A DNA stretch of 64,000 nt, from positions 1,736,001-1,800,000 of the forward strand of contig NZ_JAHBRX010000001.1 of the NCBI RefSeq assembly GCF_018398335.1, in the 5' to 3' direction. This document shows, in pieces, positions 28,417-37,715 of the stretch (its first letter is position 1; the number at the start of each line of letters is the position of its first letter). The notes beneath the pieces are model-generated. The model was given only the letters and a program-made list of their open reading frames with translations. It ran no database searches and was not told the DNA's origin. The stretch is from Chelatococcus sp. HY11 (GTDB lineage Bacteria > Pseudomonadota > Alphaproteobacteria > Rhizobiales > Beijerinckiaceae). The position numbers and the translations under genes were made by a program.

Positions 28417-29916
28417 ATGGAAGCCTTCCCCTCCCTCCTGCATGGGCTCAGCGTCGCGATCCAGCCCATGAATCTGGTCTTCGCGCTGATCGGCGTCTTT
28501 CTCGGCACGGCTGTCGGGGTGCTGCCGGGCATCGGCCCGGCGCTGACCGTCGCGCTGCTCCTGCCGGTCACCTACAAGCTCGATCCGGCGGGATCGCTGA
28601 TCATGTTCGCCGGTATCTACTACGGCGGCATGTATGGCGGCTCGACGACCGCGATCCTCATCAACACACCGGGCGAGAGCGCATCACTGGCCACAGCCAT
28701 CGAGGGCAACAAGATGGCGAAGGCCGGCCGGGGCGGGCCGGCACTCGCGACAGCGGCCATCGGCTCCTTCGTCGCCGGCACCATCGCGACGTTGGGCATT
28801 GCCTTCCTCGCGCCATGGCTCGTCGAGATCGCCATCAATTTCGGGCCGGCTGACTATTTCGCGCTGATGGTGCTCGCCTTCGTCACCGTATCCGCGACAT
28901 TCGGCGCTTCTCCTTTACGCGGATTGACCAGCCTGTTCATCGGTTTGGCGCTCGGCCTCGTCGGCATCGACGAGCTGTCCGGCCAGGCCCGGCTGCATTA
29001 TGGCGTGCCCGATCTGCTCGATGGCATCGAAGTGACGACGCTCGCGGTCGGCCTGTTCGCCGTGGGCGAAGCGCTCTACGTCGCATCGAAACACAAGCAT
29101 GCGCCGGAGACGCTGGAGCCCGTTCGCGGCTCGCTCTGGATGAATCTGCAGGACTGGAAGCGCTCCTGGAAGCCATGGCTGCGCGGCACCGCCTTCGGAT
29201 TTCCAATCGGCGCGTTGCCGGCCGGCGGCGCGGAAATCCCTACCTTCCTCTCCTATGCGACGGAGAAGCGGCTTTCCAAACATCCGGAGGAATTCGGCCG
29301 GGGCGCCATCGAGGGCGTCGCCGGACCGGAGGCCGCGAACAACGCATCCGCCGCGGGCACGCTGGTGCCGCTGCTCACGCTCGGCCTGCCGACTTCGGCC
29401 ACCGCCGCGATGATGCTCGCCGGCTTCCAGCAGTATAATCTCAATCCGGGCCCCCTGCTCTTCGCCGAGCGCCCGGAACTCGTCTGGGGCCTCATCGCCA
29501 GCCTGTTCATCGCCAACACGATGCTGCTGGTGCTCAACCTGCCGCTGGTCGGCCTTTGGGTGAAGCTGCTCGCCATCCCGCAGCACTGGCTCTATGCGGG
29601 CATCCTCGTCTTCGCCACCATGGGCACGATCGCCGCCAAGCCTTCCGTCGTCGAGCTCTCGATGTTGCTCGTCTTCGGCATGCTCGGCTTTCTCATGCGC
29701 CGCTACGACTACCCGGTCGCGCCGGTGGTGATCGGCCTCATTCTCGGTCCCATGGCGGAGCAGCAGTTGCGGCGCGCGCTCGCCATCAGCCTCGGCGATC
29801 CCATCGCGCTGGTGGAGAGCCCGCTTGCCGCAACCCTGCTGGGGCTCGCGTTCCTCGCGCTGATCGCACCCTTCGTGCTGAAGGGACTGGACCGCTTCAA
29901 GGCGGACGAGGACTAG
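28417..29916 (+). CDS. tctA: Tripartite tricarboxylate transporter large membrane protein TctA
   Basis: A 499-residue, multi-helix permease. The TctA signature is complete: [20 protein letters not shown], then [20 protein letters not shown] and GESAS. The second repeat half has [20 protein letters not shown] and [13 protein letters not shown]. It works with TctB and the TctC binding protein, driven by the ion gradient. A strong terminator follows. Confidence 0.95.
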   Translation: MEAFPSLLHGLSVAIQPMNLVFALIGVFLGTAVGVLPGIGPALTVALLLPVTYKLDPAGSLIMFAGIYYGGMYGGSTTAILINTPGESASLATAIEGNKMAKAGRGGPALATAAIGSFVAGTIATLGIAFLAPWLVEIAINFGPADYFALMVLAFVTVSATFGASPLRGLTSLFIGLALGLVGIDELSGQARLHYGVPDLLDGIEVTTLAVGLFAVGEALYVASKHKHAPETLEPVRGSLWMNLQDWKRSWKPWLRGTAFGFPIGALPAGGAEIPTFLSYATEKRLSKHPEEFGRGAIEGVAGPEAANNASAAGTLVPLLTLGLPTSATAAMMLAGFQQYNLNPGPLLFAERPELVWGLIASLFIANTMLLVLNLPLVGLWVKLLAIPQHWLYAGILVFATMGTIAAKPSVVELSMLLVFGMLGFLMRRYDYPVAPVVIGLILGPMAEQQLRRALAISLGDPIALVESPLAATLLGLAFLALIAPFVLKGLDRFKADED

Positions 29917-29935
29917 AACAATTCTAGTGAACTCC

Positions 29936-29991
29936 GGCGCCGGGCCGGCGATCCCATTTCACGAGGGATCGCGCACCCGGCGCCCGCTTTT
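29936..29991 (+). terminator. Terminator of tctCBA
   Basis: A long two-part hairpin: GGCGCCGGG (29936-29944) pairs with CCCGGCGCC (29976-29984), and inside it GCGATCCC pairs with GGGATCGC (29948-29955/29965-29972); then CGCTTTTCG follows. It lies between the converging tctA and RTX gene stops and may serve both. Confidence 0.65.
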
Positions 29992-29993
29992 CG

Positions 29994-31334
29994 TCACGTG
30001 TCGAACATCAGGTTATCAGCCGTGAGATCGACAATGCCCTTCAGGCGCACGGTGCAGCATTGTGGCATGTCAGCGAAGACGTAAGTATCGCCTTCCCAGC
30101 TGAACCATGAAATCTCGTAGTCCTCGGTGGCCGTGCGGGCGGCTTCCACCACATCACCGAGAGGGTTATAGGGCTGTACATCGTTGACAGCAGCCTGGAC
30201 GCGTTCCCGAACAGCCTTGTCCGCGATTGTCCCATCAGCCAGATCACGAAACTTGATTCGATCGCCGCCCGCGGCGTCGAAATCCTGTATCGTGGTCATG
30301 GTGCGGCCGACGAACGACGGCCAGGATTCCCAGATGGCGCTGAGGATCAGGAGATCGCGCCCCGTGCCGGTGGTGACGCTGTTCGCGCCTCGGCCGACGC
30401 TGATGATATCATCGCCCTCGCCCGTATCGACCGTGTCGTTGCCCCCGCCGGTGAGGACCACATCGTTGCCTTTGCCCGTGCTCACCGTATTGTGGGCATT
30501 CCCCGCGAGGATATAGATGTCGTCGCCCTGGCTGCCTTTGATTTCGAGCGGCTTCGTCTCGGCGGCCGTCACTATGAACGTCCCCCGTGCCGCGCTCGCA
30601 TCGATGGACGTGAGGTTGACCATGGTCTCCGTCGAAAGCACGAGGTTCATCAGGCCATCACCCTTCAGTGTCAATGACTTCAGCGAGTCACCGCTCAGAA
30701 TGACGCTGCCCGAGATTGAGGTCTTCACCTCGAGGTGCTCGATGTCGTTGATTACGAAGCGGCTATTACTGTTTGCGATGTCCACTTCGGCATGGTCGTC
30801 CGGTCCCGACATATCGTTGAATTTGACGGTCGTGGGGTGTGCCGTGCCGTATAAGGCCAGATTCAGTCCCTTGGGGATATTTTCGAAGGTGACTGGCGCC
30901 GCGATTTCATCGACGGAGAGCCGGTCCGCATCCCGCATGTCGGCAAAATCGACGATGACTTCGCCAGGCCGCGACGCCTGATTGTCCGCCGGCACCGCGG
31001 CCGTTGACACCCTGATGAACTCGCACTGCTCGCTGCGCGGCTTGGCCTTGTTGCCACGGATCGTGAGTTCAAGCGTGTCGAATGTGCTCTCGGTGCAGGT
31101 AATCGCCTCTTCACGCGCCGCAGCGTCCGATGGCACGGTGGCGGCGAAGATCTGTCCCATCAACATCAAGGGTTTGCTTTCGTCAATGGCAGGGCCGTCA
31201 TCGCGACTATTGCCGCGTCCCGCCCAACGCTCCTCTTCCGAGGGGGCCTGATCGGCCGAGCTTCCCAAATTTACCGTGTCATGTCCGCCTGAGGCCATTT
31301 CACTGTCAAGCAGTTCTCGAAGTGTTTCGCTCAT
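29994..31334 (-). CDS. RTX-type secreted protein, paralogue 1
   Basis: A 446-residue protein, first-described of three tandem paralogues. ATG at 31334 has AAGGAG 8 bases upstream. There is no Sec signal. Residues 80-104 carry C-x23-C with KP six residues before the second cysteine, spaced exactly as in the two neighbours. A beta-strand region follows (DSLKSLTLKGDGLMNLVLS is S-layer-like). RTX repeats lie at about 275-328 (GKGNDVVLTGGGNDTVDTG, GEGDDIISVGRG). A shared C-terminal domain includes TTIQDFDAAGGDRIKF and ends EGDTYVFAD...VRLKGIVDLT. Calcium binding and type I secretion are inferred from the family; no exporter genes are in the window. The DNA is AT-richer than its surroundings. Confidence 0.75.
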   Translation of the reverse strand: MSETLRELLDSEMASGGHDTVNLGSSADQAPSEEERWAGRGNSRDDGPAIDESKPLMLMGQIFAATVPSDAAAREEAITCTESTFDTLELTIRGNKAKPRSEQCEFIRVSTAAVPADNQASRPGEVIVDFADMRDADRLSVDEIAAPVTFENIPKGLNLALYGTAHPTTVKFNDMSGPDDHAEVDIANSNSRFVINDIEHLEVKTSISGSVILSGDSLKSLTLKGDGLMNLVLSTETMVNLTSIDASAARGTFIVTAAETKPLEIKGSQGDDIYILAGNAHNTVSTGKGNDVVLTGGGNDTVDTGEGDDIISVGRGANSVTTGTGRDLLILSAIWESWPSFVGRTMTTIQDFDAAGGDRIKFRDLADGTIADKAVRERVQAAVNDVQPYNPLGDVVEAARTATEDYEISWFSWEGDTYVFADMPQCCTVRLKGIVDLTADNLMFDT

Positions 31335-31488
31335 AGCGTTACTCCTTGCCGGATACAATTTCATGGATCCACAACAATGGAATTAACGCGTGTATCAGTC
31401 CGCGTGGAACATTAATACCAGCATATACGCCTATAATATATCAAATCATGCCAAATATTATAATCTCGAAATTCGGGAAATATAATCA

Positions 31489-32712
31489 TCAAAACTGAAT
31501 GTTATTTTCCGTCAATTCAACGACACCAAGCAAGCGAACTACCGTCTGATCGGTGTTGTTGATGATAACGTAGGTATCGGATTCCCAGTGGAGCGCTGTC
31601 ACTGCGTCGATTGCCATCACCGAACGTAGGGCAGCGGCAGCACTTTCGAGTGAAACGACGCTGACGCCCGTCTCGCCTACCCGTTTCAACATATCATCCA
31701 CATCGACCAATCGCCCGCGCTGCGGGAATGCGAGCCGTAGACAATCGCCGGCCTCGGGGTCGAAGTCGAAGACGGTTGTCATACTGTATGGACGCTGCGA
31801 TGGCAGGACCGAATCGCCAGGTTTTTGAATAACGACACTGTCGCGACCGGCGCCCGTCGTGATCACGTTGCGCCCAGCGCCAGCGACGATAACATCGTTG
31901 CCGGCACCCGCATCGACGATATCATTGCCCGCTCCCAGCACGATAATGTCGGATGCGGGACCGGTCGCGATGGCGACATCTCCCGGTCCCGTGAGCGTGA
32001 AACTGTTACCCGCGTAGCCTCCGAGCACCCCAATGGGACGCTGTTGTTCCGCTGACACCGAGATCGGACCGACGGCTCGCGATGCGAAAATGGCGTCAAG
32101 ATGCTCCATCGCGCGGTCGGTGATGGAGAGATCCAGCTCCCGGCTGCCTTCGATCGTCAGGCTCCTGATACCGTCGCCGTCGAGCCTCAGTAACGAGGGC
32201 CCTTCGGCATGAAGTCGGACATCCGAAGCCCCATCTATCGCAATAGGGGCACGGATCAGCGAGACGACGATCGCGAGCTCGCGTTGTTGTTCCTCTGGCT
32301 TCAACGTCACATGAACCGGCTGGTTCGTGCCATCGAACACGAGGCGAACGCCTGGTGGCACATTGGCCAGTGACAAGGCGCTTGGGAACCGTCCAACCTT
32401 GAGCGTGAAGTCGCCGTCGCTGCCGCCCAGGTCCAGCGTCGTTTCTTTTTCTCTGTTCTTGAACCAGAAGAAGAGAAATTTCTTACCCTGGTAGATCCCG
32501 GTGCCGTACAGATTGACTTCTCGGCACCCTTCGATTGCCGGCTTCACGTATCCAAAAGGCAATCGCAGATCGAGATCGTCGTAGAGCCCAGGGACGCAAG
32601 CCAGGCGTACTGGGGGCCCGGGCATTTCGTTCTGAAACACGGCAGTGTAGGGACTTCCGCGGTAGAAATGATTCACATCGAATATTTTCAGGCTTTCGCT
32701 GTTCCCGAACAC
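31489..32712 (-). CDS. RTX-type secreted protein, paralogue 2, possibly phase-variable
   Basis: The readable frame gives 407 residues from a GTG at 32712 (GAGG five bases upstream). The N-terminal C-x23-C pair is C39/C63 (ACVPGLYDDLDL...VKPAIEGC). RTX repeats at about 235-295 include GAGNDIVDAGAGNDVIVAG. The C-terminal domain has TTVFDFDPEAGDCLRLAFP and ends SDTYVIINNTDQTVVRLLG. The frame stays open upstream through QVKYGCEDVV and a G13 tract. A start with strong SD at 32768 (MSAYG) would read into it if the tract were 14 or 11 G. The added residues resemble paralogue 3 (GYGAKYGRLVSV). So the GTG may be only a fallback start or the gene may be in an off state here. Secretion and calcium binding are inferred. 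Confidence 0.7.
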   Translation of the reverse strand: MFGNSESLKIFDVNHFYRGSPYTAVFQNEMPGPPVRLACVPGLYDDLDLRLPFGYVKPAIEGCREVNLYGTGIYQGKKFLFFWFKNREKETTLDLGGSDGDFTLKVGRFPSALSLANVPPGVRLVFDGTNQPVHVTLKPEEQQRELAIVVSLIRAPIAIDGASDVRLHAEGPSLLRLDGDGIRSLTIEGSRELDLSITDRAMEHLDAIFASRAVGPISVSAEQQRPIGVLGGYAGNSFTLTGPGDVAIATGPASDIIVLGAGNDIVDAGAGNDVIVAGAGRNVITTGAGRDSVVIQKPGDSVLPSQRPYSMTTVFDFDPEAGDCLRLAFPQRGRLVDVDDMLKRVGETGVSVVSLESAAAALRSVMAIDAVTALHWESDTYVIINNTDQTVVRLLGVVELTENNIQF

Positions 32713-32740
32713 AACGTCCTCGCATCCATATTTTACTTGA

Positions 32741-32753
32741 CCCCCCCCCCCCC
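32741..32753 (-). repeat. Homopolymer tract, 13 G on the coding strand
   Basis: An uninterrupted run of 13 C on the plus strand (13 G in the coding sense) lies 29 bases before the readable start of RTX paralogue 2. Upstream, AAGGGAGGG and an ATG at 32768 start M-S-A-Y-G-(G)n. At 13 G that frame stops at a TAA 11 codons in; one more G, or two fewer, fuses it to the RTX frame. Long poly-G tracts of this kind slip during replication and cause phase variation in other bacteria. It is also a classical site of sequencing error. Confidence 0.85.
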
Positions 32754-32964
32754 GCCGTACGCACTCATCGCCACCATCCCTCCCTTCATGCTGAACGACC
32801 TATGCCGTTTCGGCTGCTTGGGATTGAAGGCGAGATGCGCGTGACCGCGAGCCGCCGGGCCCCGCAGAGAAATGCAAGCCCGAGCGGAGCGACAATAAGA
32901 CGATCTTCAGATGTGAGACATTCCGACGGCAGTGGCTTGGCAATCAGCCGCCAGGGGATAACGA

Positions 32965-34206
32965 CTATCCGAAGCTTATCGCCTCAGGTTGTATCTCGAC
33001 TATACCGACCATCTGAACAACCGTCTGCTCTGGATCCTTGACGATAACGTAGGTCATATCCCCCCAGACGAGAGTCGTGACTTCATTAATTTCCATATGC
33101 GCGCGCATGGCCGCGACAGCGTTGTCGAGCGTTCCAGCCAAACCGGCACCGGCTTTTTCGCGAAGCCGCAAATTCGCCTGCTCATCGAGCAGACGCCCGC
33201 CAGGCAGGAAAGCTAAACGCAAGCTGTCATCGGCCGGATCAAAATCCATGACTGTGGTGAGCATTTTCGCCTTGACGCTGGCGAGTACAGAGTTCTCAGG
33301 CCGCTCGATCAGGACGAGATCGTTGCCTTTACCCGTCCACACGAAATTGCGGCCGGCACCGAGTGAGACAACGTCGTCGCCGCCACCAGTCCAAATGTAG
33401 TCATTACCGGCGCCCGTGCGGATGACATCATCGGCATCCCCGGTTTCGAGGGTGACATTGCCCTCCCCGCGAAGACCTATCGTATTCGGGCCTAGCGAGC
33501 CCGCCATCGTCAGAGGTCGCGTCTGCTCCCAGGAGAATCTGAGCGGACCCGAGAAGCGAGCGGCCGAGATGCCCTCGAGCCACTCCATTCCCTCTTTGTG
33601 GATTGAAAGATCCAGATCTCTGGCACCGTCAATCGAGAGGAAATTCAAACTGCCCCCATCCAGCGTGATTCTGGACGGGGACAACACGAGCATGCGCGCG
33701 TCGCGAATACCACCTAGAGCGACGGTTTGGTTTATGCCCGCGACCACAATATCGAGCACATTATCCGCGTCTCCGGCTTTTACCTGCACGTTTACTCGCT
33801 GCGTTGTGCCGGCAAGCGCAATCCGTGTAGAGGTCGATACATTCTGAAGTGTCAACTCGCTCGGATAATGCGCAACCTTGAGAGTTTCCACTCCCATGCT
33901 TGCTCCAAGATCGAGGGTTGTCGATTTCTTCGGAGGAGCAGCCCAGAAATAGGGCTGGTCTCCCGACAGCGACCAAAATAGAGGGCGACCCGCATTTTGC
34001 TCACGCCCCGTGCCCGCGACGCTAACTTCCCTACATCCAGAAATGACCGGTTTGACGACACCATATGGCAGATGAACATCAACATCTGTATATAAGCCGG
34101 CCATACAGGTGATATTCGCAGGAAATCTCTGATATTCGCTACTAATGACCGAAACTAATCGACCATATTTTGCGCCATATCCTTGATTATATACTTTTGA
34201 ATTCAC
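32965..34206 (-). CDS. RTX-type secreted protein, paralogue 3
   Basis: About 413 residues. The start is taken as GTG at 34206 (VNSKVYNQGYGAKYG) because GAGGG lies 4 bases before it; an ATG at 34230 adds eight residues but has no Shine-Dalgarno. The N-terminal C-x23-C pair is C34/C58 (TCMAGLYTDVDV...VKPVISGC), then TTLDLGASMGVETLKVAHYP as in paralogue 2 (TTLDLGGSDGDFTLKVGRFP). RTX repeats at about 243-300 read GAGNDYIWTGGGDDVVSLGAG. The C-terminal domain has TTVMDFDPADDSLRLAFLP and ends TYVIVKDPEQTVVQMVGIVE. No Sec signal. Export by a type I system and calcium binding are inferred. Confidence 0.75.
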   Translation of the reverse strand: MNSKVYNQGYGAKYGRLVSVISSEYQRFPANITCMAGLYTDVDVHLPYGVVKPVISGCREVSVAGTGREQNAGRPLFWSLSGDQPYFWAAPPKKSTTLDLGASMGVETLKVAHYPSELTLQNVSTSTRIALAGTTQRVNVQVKAGDADNVLDIVVAGINQTVALGGIRDARMLVLSPSRITLDGGSLNFLSIDGARDLDLSIHKEGMEWLEGISAARFSGPLRFSWEQTRPLTMAGSLGPNTIGLRGEGNVTLETGDADDVIRTGAGNDYIWTGGGDDVVSLGAGRNFVWTGKGNDLVLIERPENSVLASVKAKMLTTVMDFDPADDSLRLAFLPGGRLLDEQANLRLREKAGAGLAGTLDNAVAAMRAHMEINEVTTLVWGDMTYVIVKDPEQTVVQMVGIVEIQPEAISFG

Positions 34207-34538
34207 GCTACCCTCGAGCGAATAGAGCATATATCAGCACGATATACCAATACAGCTACCATCGCAGCCTCACATGGCGCGCTTCCGGGTGCAGCAAAAG
34301 ACAGGCAAACAACGCAAACGGTCAATGCATGAAGCGCGAGCAGCCGCGCGAAGGCGCGGCTGCGGCGATTTCAACTCTGTCGCGACAAACAGCATCATCC
34401 TGCAAGGCGCCGGTTGTCATACCCAACACGCCTTGCCCGATAAAGCATCACCTGCAAACCGGAGGATGCAGTTATGCCAGGTCGCCTTATTCTACTTAAC
34501 TCTTGACACGGAAGCCCCGCATCTCCGGCTGAATTACT
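34207..34538. other. AT-rich intergenic region upstream of RTX paralogue 3
   Basis: About 330 bases. The left half (34140-34280) is AT-rich and likely holds the promoter of RTX paralogue 3. The rest is the gap to the DUF2059 stop and would be the right-hand junction of the proposed insertion. A 122-codon plus-strand frame here (34274-34642) has no ribosome-binding site and runs into DUF2059, so it is not called. Confidence 0.4.
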
Positions 34539-35072
34539 TCAGAGCGCGTGCCCCTTCTTCTGCAGCTCCGCGCGGACGCGCTCCAGCACGAAATCTGCGG
34601 TATCGTTGGCCCATTCACGCATGGCATCGAAAATGTCGTTGAGCAGCAAAGGCTGCACCTCGACATATTTCTTACCCGCGGGAGAGGCGAAGAAGGTGTT
34701 GATCTGCTGCAGGTCGGCCTCGCCAAGACGTGTCGCCAGCATCCGTGCGGAATTCGTGATCAGCTCCTGCTTGCGAGCCTCGATCTCGGGCCTGATCTGC
34801 ACAAGCGCGGCATCGATATCCTTAGCCAGTTCAGGCCGTGTCACGAACAGCTGCTTGATCTGCTCGCCAAAGGTCGGCACGAGCGCTTCGAACGAGCGCG
34901 CCATGCCCGAACCGATGATAACCTCTTGCGCGACGGCAATCTGGCTTGCCGTTGGTTGCGGGGCAGACTGGGCGGGGGCCTGCTGTCCCGGTTGCTGGGC
35001 GACAGCCGCCGTGGCGGTTGTCAGCGCCAAGGCCAGCGCGGCGAACGAAATGCGGCTGAAAGCGCGTATCAT
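34539..35072 (-). CDS. DUF2059 exported protein
   Basis: A 177-residue protein with a signal peptide (MIRAFSRISFAALALALTTA, cleavage after AVAQQ). After a Gln/Pro/Ala-rich spacer, the DUF2059 helical domain includes TRLGEADLQQINTFFASPAG and KKYVEVQP, the family signature. Function is unknown; presumed periplasmic. It starts 6 bases after rpiA, with GGAG 10 bases before the ATG, so both are cotranscribed with gabD upstream. In relatives gor follows directly; here it is separated. Confidence 0.9.
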   Translation of the reverse strand: MIRAFSRISFAALALALTTATAAVAQQPGQQAPAQSAPQPTASQIAVAQEVIIGSGMARSFEALVPTFGEQIKQLFVTRPELAKDIDAALVQIRPEIEARKQELITNSARMLATRLGEADLQQINTFFASPAGKKYVEVQPLLLNDIFDAMREWANDTADFVLERVRAELQKKGHAL

Positions 35073-35078
35073 GATTGT

Positions 35079-35804
35079 CTAACTCCTTGGCACCATGCGC
35101 GTTTTTGTGAGATCCCCATAAGTGGAGATGCCGTTGGGCGACGCAACGATCGCGCCAGTCGCCAAGCCCAGGAACAGCCCGTGGTCCACAACACCAGGAA
35201 CGACGAGCAAAGCTTGGCTAAGTCTCTCGGGCTCGGAAATGGCGCCGAATGACCCGTCAAGGATATAATGCCCGCCATCCGTGATGAAGGGAGATCCATC
35301 GGCCTGCTTGCGCAGCCGAAGATCGCCACGACAACCGGCACCGGCCGCGGCATCACGGACGGCTGCTGTCGTTGAAACGAGCCCGAATGGCACGACCTCG
35401 ATCGGCAGCGGGAAGCGGCCAAGCACGGCAACGCGCTTGCTATCATCGGCGATCACGATCATGCGCGCGCTTGCCGCCGCCACGATCTTTTCGCGCAGCA
35501 GAGCGCCGCCACCGCCTTTGATCAGGCGCAGATCCTCGTCGATCTCGTCGGCACCATCGACGGTCAGGTCGAGCTCAGGCGTCGCATCGAGATCCGACAA
35601 GTGGATGCCTTCAGCCTCGGCTTGAACGCGCGTGCGCTCCGAAGTCGGCACGCCGATCACCTTCAAGCCGCCGCGCACCCGCTCTCCCAGAAGAGCGACA
35701 AAGTGCTTCGCCGTGGAACCTGTGCCGAGGCCGAGGCGCATGCCGTCCTCCACCAGGGCGACAGCCTGCGCCGCGGCCTGCCGCTTGGCGTCCTCGGTGC
35801 TCAC
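35079..35804 (-). CDS. rpiA: Ribose-5-phosphate isomerase A
   Basis: A 241-residue enzyme interconverting ribose 5-phosphate and ribulose 5-phosphate. The phosphate loop is [11 protein letters not shown] at residues 25-35; TVDGADEID holds catalytic aspartates; [17 protein letters not shown] carries the base glutamate and lysine. The start is a GTG at 35804 that overlaps the TGA of the aldehyde dehydrogenase gene (GTGA), so translation is coupled. Confidence 0.96.
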   Translation of the reverse strand: MSTEDAKRQAAAQAVALVEDGMRLGLGTGSTAKHFVALLGERVRGGLKVIGVPTSERTRVQAEAEGIHLSDLDATPELDLTVDGADEIDEDLRLIKGGGGALLREKIVAAASARMIVIADDSKRVAVLGRFPLPIEVVPFGLVSTTAAVRDAAAGAGCRGDLRLRKQADGSPFITDGGHYILDGSFGAISEPERLSQALLVVPGVVDHGLFLGLATGAIVASPNGISTYGDLTKTRMVPRS

Positions 35805-37249
35805 TTGTCGAGCCCCGCGAGCAGCATGTATTTCAGCTCGGTGTATTCCTCGATGCCGTGGCGCGAGCCTTCACGGCCGATCCCGGATTCCTTGACACCC
35901 CCGAACGGGGCGACTTCGGTTGAGATGAGGCCCGAATTCACGCCGACGATGCCGTATTCCAAGGCCTCCGCGACACGGAAGATGCGGCCGATGTCGCGCG
36001 AGAAGAAATAGGCGGCAAGGCCGAACTCGGTATCGTTGGACTGTGCGATCACGTCCGCCTCCGTCTCGAAGCGGAAGACCGGCGCAAGCGGACCGAAGGT
36101 CTCTTCGCGCGCGATTACCATGTCCTTCTTCACATTGGTGAGCACCGTCGGCTCGAAGAAGGTATGCCCCAGCGCGTGGCGCTTGCCGCCGACGCGGACC
36201 TCCGCGCCCTTGGACAAGGCATCGGCGATATGCTCCTCGACCTTTGAGACGGCCGCGGCGGTGATCAGCGGGCCCTGCTCGATGCCGCCCTGAGTGCCGT
36301 CGCCCACTTTGAGCGCGCCGACGCGCGCCGTGAGCTTTTCCACGAAGGCGTCATGAATACCCGCCTGCACATAGAGCCGGTTCGCGCAGACGCAGGTCTG
36401 GCCCATGTTGCGGAACTTCGAGGCCATGGCTCCCTCGACGGCTGCATCGACATCCGCGTCGTCGAAGACGATGAAGGGGGCATTGCCGCCGAGTTCCAGG
36501 CCCACCTTCTTCACGGTGGAGGCCGCCTGACGCATCAGGAGCTTGCCCACCTCCGTGGAACCGGTGAAGCTGATGAGCTTCACCAGCGGATGCTCGGTCA
36601 TCACCTTGCCGATGTCCCGCGCGGAACCCGTGACGATGTTGAGAACGCCGGCGGGCAGGCCCGCGCGTTCGGCGAGGACGCCAAGCGCCAGCGCGGTCAG
36701 CGGCGTCTCGCCAGCGGGCTTGACCACGGCCGTGCAGCCGGCGGCCAGCGCCGGGCCAACCTTGCGGGTGATCATGGCCGCCGGGAAATTCCACGGTGTA
36801 ATCGCCGCGATGACGCCGACCGGCTGGCGGATGACGACCATGCGCGCATTCGGCCACGGCGAGGGAATGGTCTCGCCATAGAGGCGCTTGGCCTCTTCGG
36901 CGTAAAATTCGATGAAAGCTGCGGCGTAGTCGATCTCGCCGCGCGCCTCCGCAAGGGGCTTGCCCTGCTCGGAGGTCATGATGAGCGCGAGATCGTCGCG
37001 GTTGGCGATGATGAGATCGAACCAGCGACGCAGGATGCCGGCCCGCTCCTTGGCGGTGCGCTTGGCCCATCCTGCCTGCGCTGCGCCAGCTGCCTCGACG
37101 GCCTTTGTCGTCTCCTCAGCCCCGAAATGCGGCACCTTGGCGATGGTGGTGCCGTTTACCGGATTGGTAACGGGAGTTTGCGCCTCACCGACCCAGGCAC
37201 CGTTGATGAAACAGGCTTCGACAAGAAGGGATGAATCTTTGAGCTGCAT
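35801..37249 (-). CDS. gabD: NAD(P)-dependent succinate-semialdehyde dehydrogenase
   Basis: A 482-residue aldehyde dehydrogenase of the GabD type, oxidising succinate semialdehyde to succinate. Visible are [20 protein letters not shown], the glycine motif FTGSTEVGK, the catalytic glutamate in LELGGNAP and the cysteine in [10 protein letters not shown]. The C-terminus [20 protein letters not shown] is characteristic of the GabD group. GGGAGG 7 bases before the ATG at 37249. No gabT is nearby, so the physiological substrate may differ. It overlaps rpiA by four bases and heads gabD-rpiA-DUF2059. Confidence 0.93.
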   Translation of the reverse strand: MQLKDSSLLVEACFINGAWVGEAQTPVTNPVNGTTIAKVPHFGAEETTKAVEAAGAAQAGWAKRTAKERAGILRRWFDLIIANRDDLALIMTSEQGKPLAEARGEIDYAAAFIEFYAEEAKRLYGETIPSPWPNARMVVIRQPVGVIAAITPWNFPAAMITRKVGPALAAGCTAVVKPAGETPLTALALGVLAERAGLPAGVLNIVTGSARDIGKVMTEHPLVKLISFTGSTEVGKLLMRQAASTVKKVGLELGGNAPFIVFDDADVDAAVEGAMASKFRNMGQTCVCANRLYVQAGIHDAFVEKLTARVGALKVGDGTQGGIEQGPLITAAAVSKVEEHIADALSKGAEVRVGGKRHALGHTFFEPTVLTNVKKDMVIAREETFGPLAPVFRFETEADVIAQSNDTEFGLAAYFFSRDIGRIFRVAEALEYGIVGVNSGLISTEVAPFGGVKESGIGREGSRHGIEEYTELKYMLLAGLDK

Positions 37250-37455
37250 GGCGAAGCCTCCCTGATCTTCAGAAAACGAGCCCGTCCTCTAGCATGCGCT
37301 GTCCGGCACGCAAAGCGCCGCCGTTGCTTCTCGAGCGGGAGAACAGAAATGAGAAGCCTTCCCACAGGCCGTCTCCTCGGCTCTCGGGAACCAACGCGGC
37401 CCTGGGCGGTTACCGTGGCATCAGTCAACACGGACCAGCACAACGGACCTGAACG

Positions 37456-37689
37456 ATGAGCGGCTTTGCCCTGACGTCAAACTACGCCTGCGAAACCTGC
37501 GATTGTTCAGCCATCATGCTCCCCGAAAACCTAACCGACCACAGCGCCGTCAGGTGTTCGGGCTGCGGTGAGGAGCTTGGCGAATGGGGCGCGTTCAAGG
37601 CGATGACGCGCCGGATCATCATGGACGAAGTCGAGCGTGGGGCTTGCGACCCACGGGCCGCCGGCGTCGATATGGCAATGAAAATCTGA
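37456..37689 (+). CDS. Small zinc-ribbon-like protein
   Basis: A 77-residue protein with two CxxC pairs, ACETCDCSA and RCSGCGEELGEWG, 22 residues apart: a probable zinc-binding site. The rest is acidic and helical. No signal peptide, so cytoplasmic. Family not recognised. GGACC lies before the ATG at 37456. It is divergent from gabD, and its role is unknown. Confidence 0.65.
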   Translation: MSGFALTSNYACETCDCSAIMLPENLTDHSAVRCSGCGEELGEWGAFKAMTRRIIMDEVERGACDPRAAGVDMAMKI

Positions 37690-37715
37690 GCTCGCCGACC
37701 ACCGGCCGCGCGCGA

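Noticed and set aside
32741-32753. Reading the poly-G tract only as a promoter spacer element
   Set aside because: It lies downstream of a strong Shine-Dalgarno and ATG and within a frame that resembles the paralogue, so a coding switch explains more; a promoter role cannot be excluded.
34274-34642. 122-codon plus-strand frame between RTX paralogue 3 and DUF2059
   Set aside because: It runs antisense into DUF2059 and has no ribosome-binding site or plausible protein features.
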